Below, piece after piece: positions 1 to 8,637 of a stretch of DNA of 63,836 bases. Where the stretch lies: NCBI GenBank assembly GCA_003345595.1, contig PRDI01000110.1, forward strand, positions 1 to 63,836, given 5' to 3'. Origin of the DNA: Candidatus Thorarchaeota archaeon (GTDB taxonomy: Archaea > Asgardarchaeota > Thorarchaeia > Thorarchaeales > Thorarchaeaceae). Below the pieces are notes generated by a model. The model was not told the DNA's origin. It ran no database searches and saw only the letters and a list, made by a program, of their open reading frames with translations. Within the stretch, counting starts at the first letter, position 1. Each line of letters starts with the position of its first letter. The position numbers and the translations under genes are program-made.

Positions 1-2882
1 AGAGTCGAACCACCAATGGCTACGTTGCTACCACCCGTCGTGTTCGACGTCAAAGCCGAACCACCAATGGCTATGTTATTATTACCCGTCGTGTTCGCAG
101 CTAGAGTCGAACCACCAATGGCTACGTTGCTACCACCCACTGTGTTTACACTCAGTGCTAAGCTACCAACGGCTACGTTGTAAGTACCTGTCGTGTTCGC
201 GGCTAAAGCCGATGCACCGACGGCTATGTTGTCATTACCTGTCGTATTTGCCGTCAAAGCCGATGCACCGACAGCTATATTACTAGTACCTGTCGTATTC
301 ACGGCTAAAGCAGAGCTACCGACAGCTATGTTACCAGTACCTGTCGTATTCACGGCTAAAGCAGAGCTACCGACAGCTATGTTACCAGTACCTGTCGTAT
401 TCACGGCTAAAGCAGAGCTACCGACAGCTATGTTATTACTGCCTGTCGTATTCGCGGCTAAAGCAGAGCTACCAACAGCTACGTTACTACTGCCTATTGT
501 ATTTGCCGTCAGAGCTATGTCACCAACAGCTACGTTACCGGCACCCGTTGTGTTCGCGGCTAGGGCTGCATAGCCAACGGCTACGTTACTGCCACCTATT
601 GTGTTCACGGCTAAAGCTGTATAACCAACAGCTACGTTACCAGCACCCGTCGTGTTTGCGGCTAAAGCCGATGCACCGACGGCTACGTTGTCGATACCTG
701 TCGTGTTCGCAGCTAGGGCTGATGCACCGACAGCTACGTTATTACTGCCTGTCGTGTTCACGGCTAGAGTTGATCTACCAACGGCTACGTTACTAGCACC
801 TGTCGTATTCACGGCTAGGGCTGATCTACCAACAGCTACATTGTATGTACCTGTCGTGTTCGCGGCTAAGGCTAAGTAACCAACGGCTACATTACTATAA
901 CCTGTCGTGTTCGCGGCTAGAGCAGTGCTGCCGACAGCTACGTTACAAACACCCGTCGTATTTGCAACTAGAGCTAAATAGCCGATGGCTACATTGTCAG
1001 TACCTGTGGTATTTAGCATCAGAGCTTCATAGCCAATGGCTACGTTGCTACCACCCACTGTGTTTACACTCAGTGCTAAGCTACCAACGGCTATGTTACT
1101 AATACCTGTCGTGTTCGCAGCTAAAGCCGATGCACCGACAGCTACGTTGTCATTACCTGTCGTGTTCGCAGCTAGAGTCGAACTACCAATAGCTACGTTG
1201 GCAGCACCTGTCGTATTCATGGCTAAGGCCGTGTAACCAACGGCTACGTTGTTAATACCCGTTGTGTTCGCGGCTAGAGCTAAGTAACCAACAGCTACGT
1301 TGTCATTACCTGTCGTATTCGCGGCTAAAGCCGATGTACCGATGGCTACGTTACCGACACCTGTCGTACTCACGGCTAAAGCAGAGCTACCAACAGCTAC
1401 GTTGTCATTACCTGTCGTATTCGCGGCTAAAGCCGATGTACCGATGGCTACGTTACCGGCACCTGTCGTATTCACGGCTAAGGCCGTGTAACCAACGGCT
1501 ACATTACTATAACCCGTCGTGTTCGCGGCTAAGGCTGTGTAACCAACGGCTATGTTGTAAGCACCTGTAGTGTTCGCGGCTAAGGCTGATGCACCGACGG
1601 CTACGTTGTCGATACCTGCTGTATTCGTGGCTAAGGCTGATCTACCAACGGCTACGTTACTGGTACCTATTGTATTTGCCGTCAGAGCTACATAGCCAAC
1701 GGCTACGTTGTCGATACCTGTCGTGTTTCCACTTAGGGCTGCATAACCAACAGCTACATTACTAGTACCCGTCGTGTTTCCGCTTAGGGCCGTGTAACCA
1801 ACGGCTACGTTATTGTTACCGATTGTATTTGCAGCTAAAGCCAAGTTACCAACAGCTACGTTATCAACGCCTGTCGTATTCGCTTTCAAAGCTGATGCAC
1901 CGATAGCTACGTTGTAAACACCTATCGTATTTGCCGTCAAAGCTTCATAGCCAACAGCCACGTTACCAGTACCTGTCGTGTTCGCGGCTAAGGCTGTGTA
2001 ACCAACGGCTACGTTATAAGCACCCATCGTATTTACATTCAGCGCCGATACACCAACGGCTACGTTGTAAATACCTATCGTGTTCGCGGCTAAGGCTGTG
2101 TAACCAACGGCTACGTTGTAAGCACCTGTAGTGTTCGATGCCAAAGCCGATGTACCGACGGCTACGTTATTATAACCTATCGTGTTCGATGCCAAAGCCG
2201 ATGTACCGACGGCTACATTACTAGTGCCTGTCGTGTTTCCGCTTAGGGCTGTGTAACCAACGGCTACGTTACCGCCACCTATTGTGTTCACGGCTAAAGC
2301 TGTATAACCAACAGCTACGTTACCAGCACCCGTCGTGTTTGCCATCAGAGCTGATCTACCAACAGCCACGTTATTACCGCCTATCGTGTTCACGGCTAAG
2401 GCTGATGCACCGACAGCTACGTTACTAGCACCCGTCGTATTTGCCGTCAAAGCCGATGCACCGACAGCTACGTTACTAGCACCTGTCGTATTCACGGCTA
2501 GGGCTGATCTACCAACAGCTACATTGTATGTACCTGTCGTGTTCGCGGCTAAGGCTAAGTAACCAACGGCTACATTACTATAACCTGTCGTATTTGCCAT
2601 CAGAGCTGATCTACCAACAGCTACGTTATCAACGCCTGTTGTATTCGCGGCTAAAGCCGATGCACCGACAGCTACATTGTTAACACCTATCGTACTTGCT
2701 GTCAAAGCCGATGCACCGACAGCCACATTACCAGTACCCGTTGTATTCGCGGCTAGAGCTAAGTAACCAACGGCTATATTGTCAATACCTATCGTGTTCG
2801 CGGCTAAGGCTGTATAACCAACGGCTACATTACTAGTGCCTGTCGTGTTCGCAGCTAGAGCTAAGTAACCAACGGCTACATT
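1..2882 (-). repeat. Array of ~56 tandem 51-bp repeats
   Basis: An in-frame 51-bp repeat runs from 2882 to the window edge. Each unit encodes 17 residues with near-invariant N, VG, AL, NT and G positions. Variation is concentrated at two spots: the two residues after VG (YL, YT, AS, RS, SS, TS, GS) and the two after NTTG/NTIG. Some units are exact copies of neighbours (around 290-430). Confidence 0.95.
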
Positions 2883-3542
2883 AAACAACGCTTTCGATGA
2901 CAACAAGTAGAACTTACTCCATTCAAAGGTAATAGCTTTCTCAGTTGTCCAAGCTGGTGAGCTTTCTCCGTCTACACCGGCAGTGCAGTTCTTGATATTA
3001 GCATCAAGAATAGTTGTAGCTCCAGCAGGAACCGTAATTTCCGCTAGCTTTACCCATCCGCTATCAACAGTAGGAGCAACAGCTCCGCTGCCAGCTACTC
3101 CTGTCTTCGCTTTGATCGTAGCTACATACTGGTTTTTCGTCGCCACATTGGAGTACGAAATTGGGTTCGGAGAAACGGGACTCCTGAACGCACGTTGTTG
3201 AATATCATATGCTACTTCTTCTTGTTGTATCTCAATAATATCAATACGTGTGTTGCTCACATCAGCTGCATCAATCGCTATAGGTCCTGCCAAAGCTGAG
3301 TTGTTAATCATCGTCTCCGAAGTAGGATCGAATGCAAACCCGGCAGTTACATCAATATTCATCGATGGAGTATCTCGTTCTTGGACAAGAAGTCCTTGAA
3401 AAATGACTGCATTTGTAAATGGCCCAAAACATCGAGCTAAAAACACCGCTACGTTATCGATAGAATTAGCCGCATCAAAACTAATGTCATCATTCTTGAG
3501 AACTTCATTAGCATAATACGCTGTCGACTTAATCTCACTCAT
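1..3542 (-). CDS. Giant repeat tail-fibre / adhesin-like protein (C-terminus beyond window)
   Basis: Reading from ATG at 3542 the frame is open to base 1 without a stop, so at least 1180 residues are encoded and the C-terminus is missing. The first ~220 residues (starting MSEIKSTAYYANEVL) are non-repetitive and look like a baseplate-attachment region. From 2882 onward the protein is ~56 tandem 17-residue units of the type NVAVGxxALAANTTGxx, the pattern of YadA-like trimeric adhesin heads and some phage fibres, where each unit forms one turn of a left-handed beta-roll. It lies directly downstream of the gpI-like baseplate gene, the usual place for a fibre. Role inferred: trimeric, elongated host-binding fibre. 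The receptor-binding tip and any chaperone domain would lie past the window edge. Confidence 0.85.
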   Translation of the reverse strand, partial: MSEIKSTAYYANEVLKNDDISFDAANSIDNVAVFLARCFGPFTNAVIFQGLLVQERDTPSMNIDVTAGFAFDPTSETMINNSALAGPIAIDAADVSNTRIDIIEIQQEEVAYDIQQRAFRSPVSPNPISYSNVATKNQYVATIKAKTGVAGSGAVAPTVDSGWVKLAEITVPAGATTILDANIKNCTAGVDGESSPAWTTEKAITFEWSKFYLLSSKALFNVAVGYLALAANTTGTSNVAVGYTALAANTIGIDNIAVGYLALAANTTGTGNVAVGASALTASTIGVNNVAVGASALAANTTGVDNVAVGRSALMANTTGYSNVAVGYLALAANTTGTYNVAVGRSALAVNTTGASNVAVGASALTANTTGASNVAVGASALAVNTIGGNNVAVGRSALMANTTGAGNVAVGYTALAVNTIGGGNVAVGYTALSGNTTGTSNVAVGTSALASNTIGYNNVAVGTSALASNTTGAYNVAVGYTALAANTIGIYNVAVGVSALNVNTMGAYNVAVGYTALAANTTGTGNVAVGYEALTANTIGVYNVAIGASALKANTTGVDNVAVGNLALAANTIGNNNVAVGYTALSGNTTGTSNVAVGYAALSGNTTGIDNVAVGYVALTANTIGTSNVAVGRSALATNTAGIDNVAVGASALAANTTGAYNIAVGYTALAANTTGYSNVAVGYTALAVNTTGAGNVAIGTSALAANTTGNDNVAVGSSALAVSTTGVGNVAIGTSALAANTTGNDNVAVGYLALAANTTGINNVAVGYTALAMNTTGAANVAIGSSTLAANTTGNDNVAVGASALAANTTGISNIAVGSLALSVNTVGGSNVAIGYEALMLNTTGTDNVAIGYLALVANTTGVCNVAVGSTALAANTTGYSNVAVGYLALAANTTGTYNVAVGRSALAVNTTGASNVAVGRSTLAVNTTGSNNVAVGASALAANTTGIDNVAVGASALAANTTGAGNVAVGYTALAVNTIGGSNVAVGYAALAANTTGAGNVAVGDIALTANTIGSSNVAVGSSALAANTTGSNNIAVGSSALAVNTTGTGNIAVGSSALAVNTTGTGNIAVGSSALAVNTTGTSNIAVGASALTANTTGNDNIAVGASALAANTTGTYNVAVGSLALSVNTVGGSNVAIGGSTLAANTTGNNNIAIGGSALTSNTTGGSNVAIGGST

Positions 3543-3553
3543 ATTTCTTCCCC

Positions 3554-4708
3554 CTATGTATGTGCACGCCAAACTACTTCTATCATACTCTTTACCCCTG
3601 CAGGACGAATAATTTCAAGCAGATCATAAAAGTATGGAAGAAGCCCAGTCCCACCAAACCCAGATACATAACACTGTTCTATATAACTAGCTTCTGTGTA
3701 TTCATATGTCGCAATAGGATCTTCCCCACTAGGCCAAATACTTAAATACCCTGTGCCTAAATTTTCATCTACAAAAATCAACTTGATAGTAGGATAGTCC
3801 AACATCGTTCCAAATTCTACTCGGTCAATCCAGAACGTGTATTCTTCAGAGGTGCTGCCGACATTTTCAAAAGTTAGAGTCAAATCATCATCGATAGTCA
3901 TCTCAACGAAAACTTGTTTTGATTCATATTCTGCGCTTGAATTCTTGCTCATGACCTTATATGTTGCAGCCGCCTGCCATGAAAAAGATGTAAAATTGTA
4001 GTAGTAACTGTCACTAGATCGCTGGAGCATAAGCTTAAACAAGTTTGATGTTGCTGATGGTTGGTCATCTTTAACAAAGAAATTGAGTATGTAATACCCC
4101 TCGGGTACCGCAGACAAAGTTTGTGATAAAGAACATGTACTCCCTAGTGCATCAACAACAAACTCAGCACAAGTGGACCCATAAAACATATCGTGTGCAA
4201 CAAAACTAATACTAGACCCCCCACTTGTATTTACCACCCAATTCAAAGTCGGATCAATTTCAAAACTACCATCAACGACAAAATCATCTAGTACGTAATT
4301 TTCCACTACATAAATAGTATTTACGTCAAAGAAATAACTGAAAACATCTCGAATCATCCATGTAGTCAACCACGAGAAATTATTCTTCCTTACAACAAGC
4401 GCATTGAAACGCAGACGAAGTTCTGCATCAGTTTCTGAGGGATTTCGAGTCAAACCAGTAAAGAAACTCACCACTTTTTCTAAATAAACACCATAAAAAT
4501 CGTCAATACTTGCCGTCCGAGTAATATAATCAATAAATCCCTTCACGTACTCCAACTCGTTTGCAATCGCACCACATTGAAAATCCGAAGATTCCTCGAT
4601 AGGAGAAATTGATGTAAATGTCTCATTACCAAATATAGAGATGTACTCAGCAGTCGTTTTGTCAAGATTAGTGGGCATTAACTGATTCAATTCATCTATT
4701 TGAGACAT
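3554..4708 (-). CDS. Baseplate wedge protein, gpI-like, with jelly-roll-like insertion
   Basis: 384 residues. The gene follows the baseplate J gene and precedes the fibre gene, the position of phage tail protein I / gp7-type baseplate proteins that link wedge to fibre. N-terminal ~130 residues and C-terminal ~80 residues look like one alpha/beta fold. Between them (about 145-300) is a segment beginning VVDGSFEI with a tryptophan soon after and beta-rich, Ser/Tyr-rich sequence, which resembles carbohydrate-binding jelly rolls. Function is inferred mainly from position. The ATG at 4708 sits just after an unusual run of nine G on the coding strand. Confidence 0.6.
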   Translation of the reverse strand: MSQIDELNQLMPTNLDKTTAEYISIFGNETFTSISPIEESSDFQCGAIANELEYVKGFIDYITRTASIDDFYGVYLEKVVSFFTGLTRNPSETDAELRLRFNALVVRKNNFSWLTTWMIRDVFSYFFDVNTIYVVENYVLDDFVVDGSFEIDPTLNWVVNTSGGSSISFVAHDMFYGSTCAEFVVDALGSTCSLSQTLSAVPEGYYILNFFVKDDQPSATSNLFKLMLQRSSDSYYYNFTSFSWQAAATYKVMSKNSSAEYESKQVFVEMTIDDDLTLTFENVGSTSEEYTFWIDRVEFGTMLDYPTIKLIFVDENLGTGYLSIWPSGEDPIATYEYTEASYIEQCYVSGFGGTGLLPYFYDLLEIIRPAGVKSMIEVVWRAHT

Positions 4709-4712
4709 TTTA

Positions 4713-4721
4713 CCCCCCCCC
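4713..4721 (-). promoter_or_regulatory. Nine-G homopolymer used as ribosome binding site
   Basis: The coding strand reads GAGAG9TAAA immediately before the ATG of the gpI-like gene. The poly-G tract replaces the normal AGGAGG and is the only long homopolymer seen in an RBS here. Tracts of this kind are prone to slippage, which would change SD-to-start spacing. Confidence 0.5.
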
Positions 4722-4723
4722 TC

Positions 4724-5809
4724 TCATACTGCAAATGTAATAGTAATCGTACCGGTTCTAGCTATCTGAGTTTCAGCAATAGTCACATCATCTGTAGGAG
4801 TACTTAGTACAAGATTGTAGACCCCAGGTACACCCATAAGTACGTTTATTAACTCATAGTAGATGAAATCTTCGCCTAAAACCAGGGTGTTGATGTAATT
4901 TTCGATTGCAGTCTGGATATTTGTTTTTATTGTATCATCAGAAATGCTTCCTGTACTAGTAACAACTACAGTTACTGGGATTGGTACCAAGGTTGGACCA
5001 AGAACACGTACATTGATTCCAGCAGGTTTGTACCCCGGATTAGATGTAGTACCATCACCAATTAACACTTCTTCAACAGCAGTAATAAGAGTATCAGGGG
5101 CTAGTCCCGTCCCGTCGTCTATATACAAAGAGACATTCCAGAACCCTGTTATGGGTGGAAAGTGCTCGACCACACTAGCCGAACGTACACCTTCAACTGA
5201 CTTCGCACAAGTTATCAACCCTGAAACATTCCCTCGCCCAAGACCCAAAACGTATGTGTGGAACCTCTGTTCAAAAGCATTGTCAGTCTCTTCGTCTAAT
5301 CCACCTGTCGTTGCCGCAGCATTGTCAACAGTATCAACGCCAACTACAGATGTGGTCATGACATCGATTGTGTTTGCCGGAACGTTGTATTGTGTACCAA
5401 TGTCATAAGCCTCAATTGCTACATCATCAGATGCTGTTTCATTTGCTAGAATCGTCCCCAGCGTAGTAGTAATAAAACGTAATCCAGAAGATGTGGACAC
5501 AATCGTCCCAATGGGGATAGAAACAGAGTCGGTGGTTGCTGTATTTCTCGAAAAAACAACTACACCTACTGCATTTGTGCCTGAGTTTTTAGCAAATCCA
5601 AAGGCATAGAAAGGAAGATTTGGCAGATACTTAATAAACCCAATCTTTGCTCGGAGATAAATCTGCTCAACTTGCTGTGCTACTGCTTCAACAAAGGAAG
5701 TTATTCCTGCTCCCTCGTTGAAATCGGTGATCTTGTCTTGCGTTGCAATGATCCACGCCTCCATATCGGCAAGAATTGCTCGATAAGTTTTGGCATTGTA
5801 TGTTGCCAT
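4724..5809 (-). CDS. Baseplate J-like protein
   Basis: 361 residues, matching the baseplate J / gp6 / P2 gpJ family in length and pattern: an N-terminal helical part, a central beta region (IPIGTIVSTSSGLRFITTT, then AYDIGTQYNVPANTI), a GGLDEETDNAFEQRFHTYVLG helix, and a C-terminal region with repeated short beta strands. It builds the baseplate wedge ring that rearranges when the sheath contracts. Start ATG at 5809 overlaps the upstream stop by one base (TAATG), which implies translational coupling. Confidence 0.85.
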   Translation of the reverse strand: MATYNAKTYRAILADMEAWIIATQDKITDFNEGAGITSFVEAVAQQVEQIYLRAKIGFIKYLPNLPFYAFGFAKNSGTNAVGVVVFSRNTATTDSVSIPIGTIVSTSSGLRFITTTLGTILANETASDDVAIEAYDIGTQYNVPANTIDVMTTSVVGVDTVDNAAATTGGLDEETDNAFEQRFHTYVLGLGRGNVSGLITCAKSVEGVRSASVVEHFPPITGFWNVSLYIDDGTGLAPDTLITAVEEVLIGDGTTSNPGYKPAGINVRVLGPTLVPIPVTVVVTSTGSISDDTIKTNIQTAIENYINTLVLGEDFIYYELINVLMGVPGVYNLVLSTPTDDVTIAETQIARTGTITITFAV

Positions 5810-7509
5810 TACAATACTCCTTCATAGGAAATAGAGTCACTAATAGCTTGAACGTTAAACGCTACATACAAACTATCCCCTACTCCGTTCAATTTGATAT
5901 TGTCAATCGACTTCACTCGAGGATCCTGCTTCAAGGTATCCCGTAGATTAGAAAGAATGTACTCAATTGGAGCTGTATTTGTTCTCGGCGAGCCAATCGC
6001 GACTGAGAGGCCATAAACGGTCAACCGCAACCGCTTACCCAACTGCTCATTCAGACGGAGATTGATTGCTTGGAGTAAGTTGTCTTTACCCGAAACATAA
6101 GAGAAATCTCCAGATTCTGCAATGACTAACTTCGCTCCTTGAGACGAAGAAGCAAGAAGGATGTCTGTTCCATAATTCGACAAACGATCCCAAGAATAAA
6201 TCTTGTTATCAAGAACAAGATTCGATCGAACTGTTTGAGGGATTCTAATAACTACACCTGCTACAACGTCATTGTTAGTCAAGCCATTGTACACAGCAAT
6301 TAACATAGCTAAAGATGGATCACCATAGTACTGCGCAGCCAACTTATCCAATGTAACCGCAGAATCTGCAGTGATTGAGATTGTCCCGTAAATTGTAACG
6401 TTCTGCCCATTAACTTGGACAGTAACCTCAGTATCGACTACTTGTGACTTGCCAAAATTAACAATTCTCGCGGCGATTCTTTTGGTCTCCTCACAAAGTT
6501 GAACAACATAATCGTAATTATTCCCTAAAGTTTCTGTAATGGCGGTGCTGTCCTCTATTTCATCCTCTATTTCTTGCATTACCTCATTCGTTGTACTCAT
6601 AGCCGTAACAGCTGCTGCACCTGGAAACTCTGCGACCTCAAAAATCTTCGAGTACAAACCGGAAGCCTCAGTAACAAGATTTCCTGTAGCATCAATGTAT
6701 TCAAGGCAAAGTTCTTCCAAATCATCCAAAGTGGCAAATACATTATCAATCTTGTTCAAAAGATTCGCTGACCACGAATAAGCAGCTTTCACTGCATTGA
6801 TACACCGTCGCATGCCATAAATTGCATCTTGGAGCCAATCTTTTGCCGTTGGAACTTTAACTGTGGCTAGTCCTTGGTTTACCTCATTACTTAGAGTAGC
6901 AAGATCTGTATCCCCAGTTGGACTTACAATTGGATCCATTTCATCAGCAACCTTCGATCGAGGAGTGGGAAGAGGATACAGTCCAACAAGCTCGATAGAA
7001 TAGTTATACCAAAGAGGACGATCTTTCGATCTACTAATTTTGAAATCGTCAAGGGAAACGACCCAACCATCTGTCGTCGAGTTTTGAACTGTGTCTAGAG
7101 CAGTAGTGTCAGGAACAGTTGAGAAATCATACATCCTCATTTCATAAGATTCAAAACCCTTTCCAACCAAGAGATTCTTGTACCGTGCGATTTTGTCACG
7201 GAAGGCATAAATTGCATCTTTGCCTGAGTACTGTTCAAGTGCCCCGCTCTTACCCGGAATGTATGTTGCTCGAAGGTCTCCATTTCCTGTCGTACCAGAA
7301 ATAGTAATCTTAGCCACATCCAAACCGTAGTCGTCAATAAATACCCCACCAAAGGTCTTAGTTCTGGTAATACGCTGACCTTGTGTGATTTCAATTGAGT
7401 CGGGCGGGATTGTTAGTGTAAACGCAGAGACAATCTCGCTAGGATTTTTAATGTTGATGATCTCGAAGAGAATTGATCTCTGGTAAAGGTTTGGATAGGA
7501 TACACTCAT
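5809..7509 (-). CDS. Baseplate protein with LysM domain and gp25/DUF2634-like C-terminus
   Basis: 566 residues. The N-terminal ~190 residues (TIPPDSIEITQGQRITRTKTF, then FGGVFIDDYG) resemble the XkdP/gp53-type proteins that carry LysM. A LysM-like segment lies near 385-430 (LDKLAAQYYGDPSLAMLIAV and VIRIPQ). The last ~100 residues (INLRLNEQLGKRLRLTVYGL, then EYILSNLRDTLKQDPRVKSI) look like the gp25/XkdS baseplate family. Usually these are separate genes, so this appears to be a fusion. Probable role: baseplate hub-wedge linker, possibly contacting peptidoglycan. Confidence 0.65.
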   Translation of the reverse strand: MSVSYPNLYQRSILFEIINIKNPSEIVSAFTLTIPPDSIEITQGQRITRTKTFGGVFIDDYGLDVAKITISGTTGNGDLRATYIPGKSGALEQYSGKDAIYAFRDKIARYKNLLVGKGFESYEMRMYDFSTVPDTTALDTVQNSTTDGWVVSLDDFKISRSKDRPLWYNYSIELVGLYPLPTPRSKVADEMDPIVSPTGDTDLATLSNEVNQGLATVKVPTAKDWLQDAIYGMRRCINAVKAAYSWSANLLNKIDNVFATLDDLEELCLEYIDATGNLVTEASGLYSKIFEVAEFPGAAAVTAMSTTNEVMQEIEDEIEDSTAITETLGNNYDYVVQLCEETKRIAARIVNFGKSQVVDTEVTVQVNGQNVTIYGTISITADSAVTLDKLAAQYYGDPSLAMLIAVYNGLTNNDVVAGVVIRIPQTVRSNLVLDNKIYSWDRLSNYGTDILLASSSQGAKLVIAESGDFSYVSGKDNLLQAINLRLNEQLGKRLRLTVYGLSVAIGSPRTNTAPIEYILSNLRDTLKQDPRVKSIDNIKLNGVGDSLYVAFNVQAISDSISYEGVL

Positions 7510-7510
7510 A

Positions 7511-7891
7511 TCACCCTCCTACAACCTTTATTTGTGTATCGTGACAATGACAAGGGATGCTCACTGGGACAGGTGAGCCACCACCCGTCGGCTGTCCTGT
7601 TCCTATCAAAGTCCCTGAATCTTCATCACGGAGGATTCCGAGTGACGGAATCTCGTAGTTCTTACTCGTCGTCGGCGCGATGGTTCCAGCGCCCGCGACA
7701 GATCCTGGAACCATCCCAGACATGTTCCCTCCGCTGAATGATACAGTGATAGTAGGCCCAATGTATACGAAGTTGCCAGAAGCCTTGATCTTCGTGGACG
7801 CAGGGGTAGAAATGGAGAAGGACCCGCCAGAGACGACCGATCCTGAGTCGTGTTCTATCGACCCTGCGGTGGTGAAGAAGGCCTTACTCAC
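7511..7891 (-). CDS. Small beta-rich protein, PAAR-like spike tip candidate
   Basis: 126 residues, Gly/Ser/Thr-rich, with a repeated beta pattern (SVVSGGSFSIST, VYIGPTITVSFSGG) and a C-terminal CHCHD motif (about residues 113-117) that could bind a metal ion. It lies between the OB-fold spike gene and the LysM baseplate gene, where PAAR-type tip proteins are commonly encoded. Start is GTG at 7891, overlapping the upstream stop (GTGA). Assignment is positional plus the His/Cys cluster; a true PAAR match has not been shown. Confidence 0.4.
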   Translation of the reverse strand: MSKAFFTTAGSIEHDSGSVVSGGSFSISTPASTKIKASGNFVYIGPTITVSFSGGNMSGMVPGSVAGAGTIAPTTSKNYEIPSLGILRDEDSGTLIGTGQPTGGGSPVPVSIPCHCHDTQIKVVGG

Positions 7892-8637
7892 TGTAAAACC
7901 TCCAGGTTGCCGTTCAGCTTTAAGCTCGTCGTTCCTCCTTCTATCGTGTTGCCGTTCAAATCTGTTATTTTCACCCCAGTACTTGCAAACTCAAACTCAT
8001 TGCCGAATGTATCGACCAAGGAAATCCCGTTCGTGTCGATAGTGATCGTGTTCCGGTCGGTCGAGTCCGTCGAGTAACGATGATCCAGGACAATCGACTT
8101 GTTCTCCACATCGACGGTAAGCGTAATCTGGTTATAGTCGTCGACGTCAGGGCTCTGATAAATCAGCTTACCTGTCTCCTTGTCGTAGGTCATCTTCCAT
8201 CCATACTCATCCACATTTATAACTTTCGATTGTTGATCTGACTTCAGAAGTACCTTCAACTGATTGCTGATCAAAATATCGAAACCAGATATTGGGAGTA
8301 CAACCGGATTGTCAATCACCCCATCTATAAAGGCAATGAGGACTTTGGCGTTGACAGGTGGAAGATCGATCTGACCAGAAGAAAGCGTGCTGTCTTGTAC
8401 TGTTCCTGGTGCAACCCATTCCTTCGAGGCAACCGGTACATCCTTAATCTTCAAACCGTTTATCAACTCGATATTTACGGTTTGCATTCCAGTTTTTTCC
8501 TTGACCTTCCCCCACATCAAAGGCAGGAAGGAGTTTCCGAAGGAGGTTTCATCCATCCGCTTCTTGTTCTGTACCTCTGAGGCTTGGGAAATTTGCTCTG
8601 GGGGTTTACGAAAAATGATATTCATATTCTTAGCCAT
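7888..8637 (-). CDS. Baseplate spike protein (gpV/gp5-like OB fold)
   Basis: About 249 residues from ATG at 8637, which has eight bases of overlap with the upstream hub gene; a longer upstream reading would lie inside that gene. After ~35 residues comes an OB-fold-like region (GKVKEKTGMQTVNIELINGL, then VNAKVLIAFIDGVIDNPVVL), typical of gpV/gp5/VgrG spike proteins. The C-terminal third has alternating polar/hydrophobic beta pattern (QITLTVDVENKSIVLDH, NTITIDTNGISLVD, IEGGTTSLKLNG) as in spike beta-helices. It should form the trimeric membrane-piercing needle with the tip protein downstream. Confidence 0.75.
   Translation of the reverse strand: MAKNMNIIFRKPPEQISQASEVQNKKRMDETSFGNSFLPLMWGKVKEKTGMQTVNIELINGLKIKDVPVASKEWVAPGTVQDSTLSSGQIDLPPVNAKVLIAFIDGVIDNPVVLPISGFDILISNQLKVLLKSDQQSKVINVDEYGWKMTYDKETGKLIYQSPDVDDYNQITLTVDVENKSIVLDHRYSTDSTDRNTITIDTNGISLVDTFGNEFEFASTGVKITDLNGNTIEGGTTSLKLNGNLEVLQ

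Noticed and set aside
193..2562. Plus-strand open frames of 60-130 codons (repeated AKAxxPTAxL..PVVF patterns)
   Set aside because: They are the antisense of the 51-bp fibre repeats; the minus frame is open for >1100 codons and gives a recognisable NVAVGxxAL protein.
1..2882. CRISPR array
   Set aside because: Repeats are contiguous 51-bp coding units without unique spacers, and no cas genes are present.
1..3542. Diversity-generating retroelement target
   Set aside because: No reverse transcriptase, template repeat or adenine-specific variability in view; variation is by repeat exchange.
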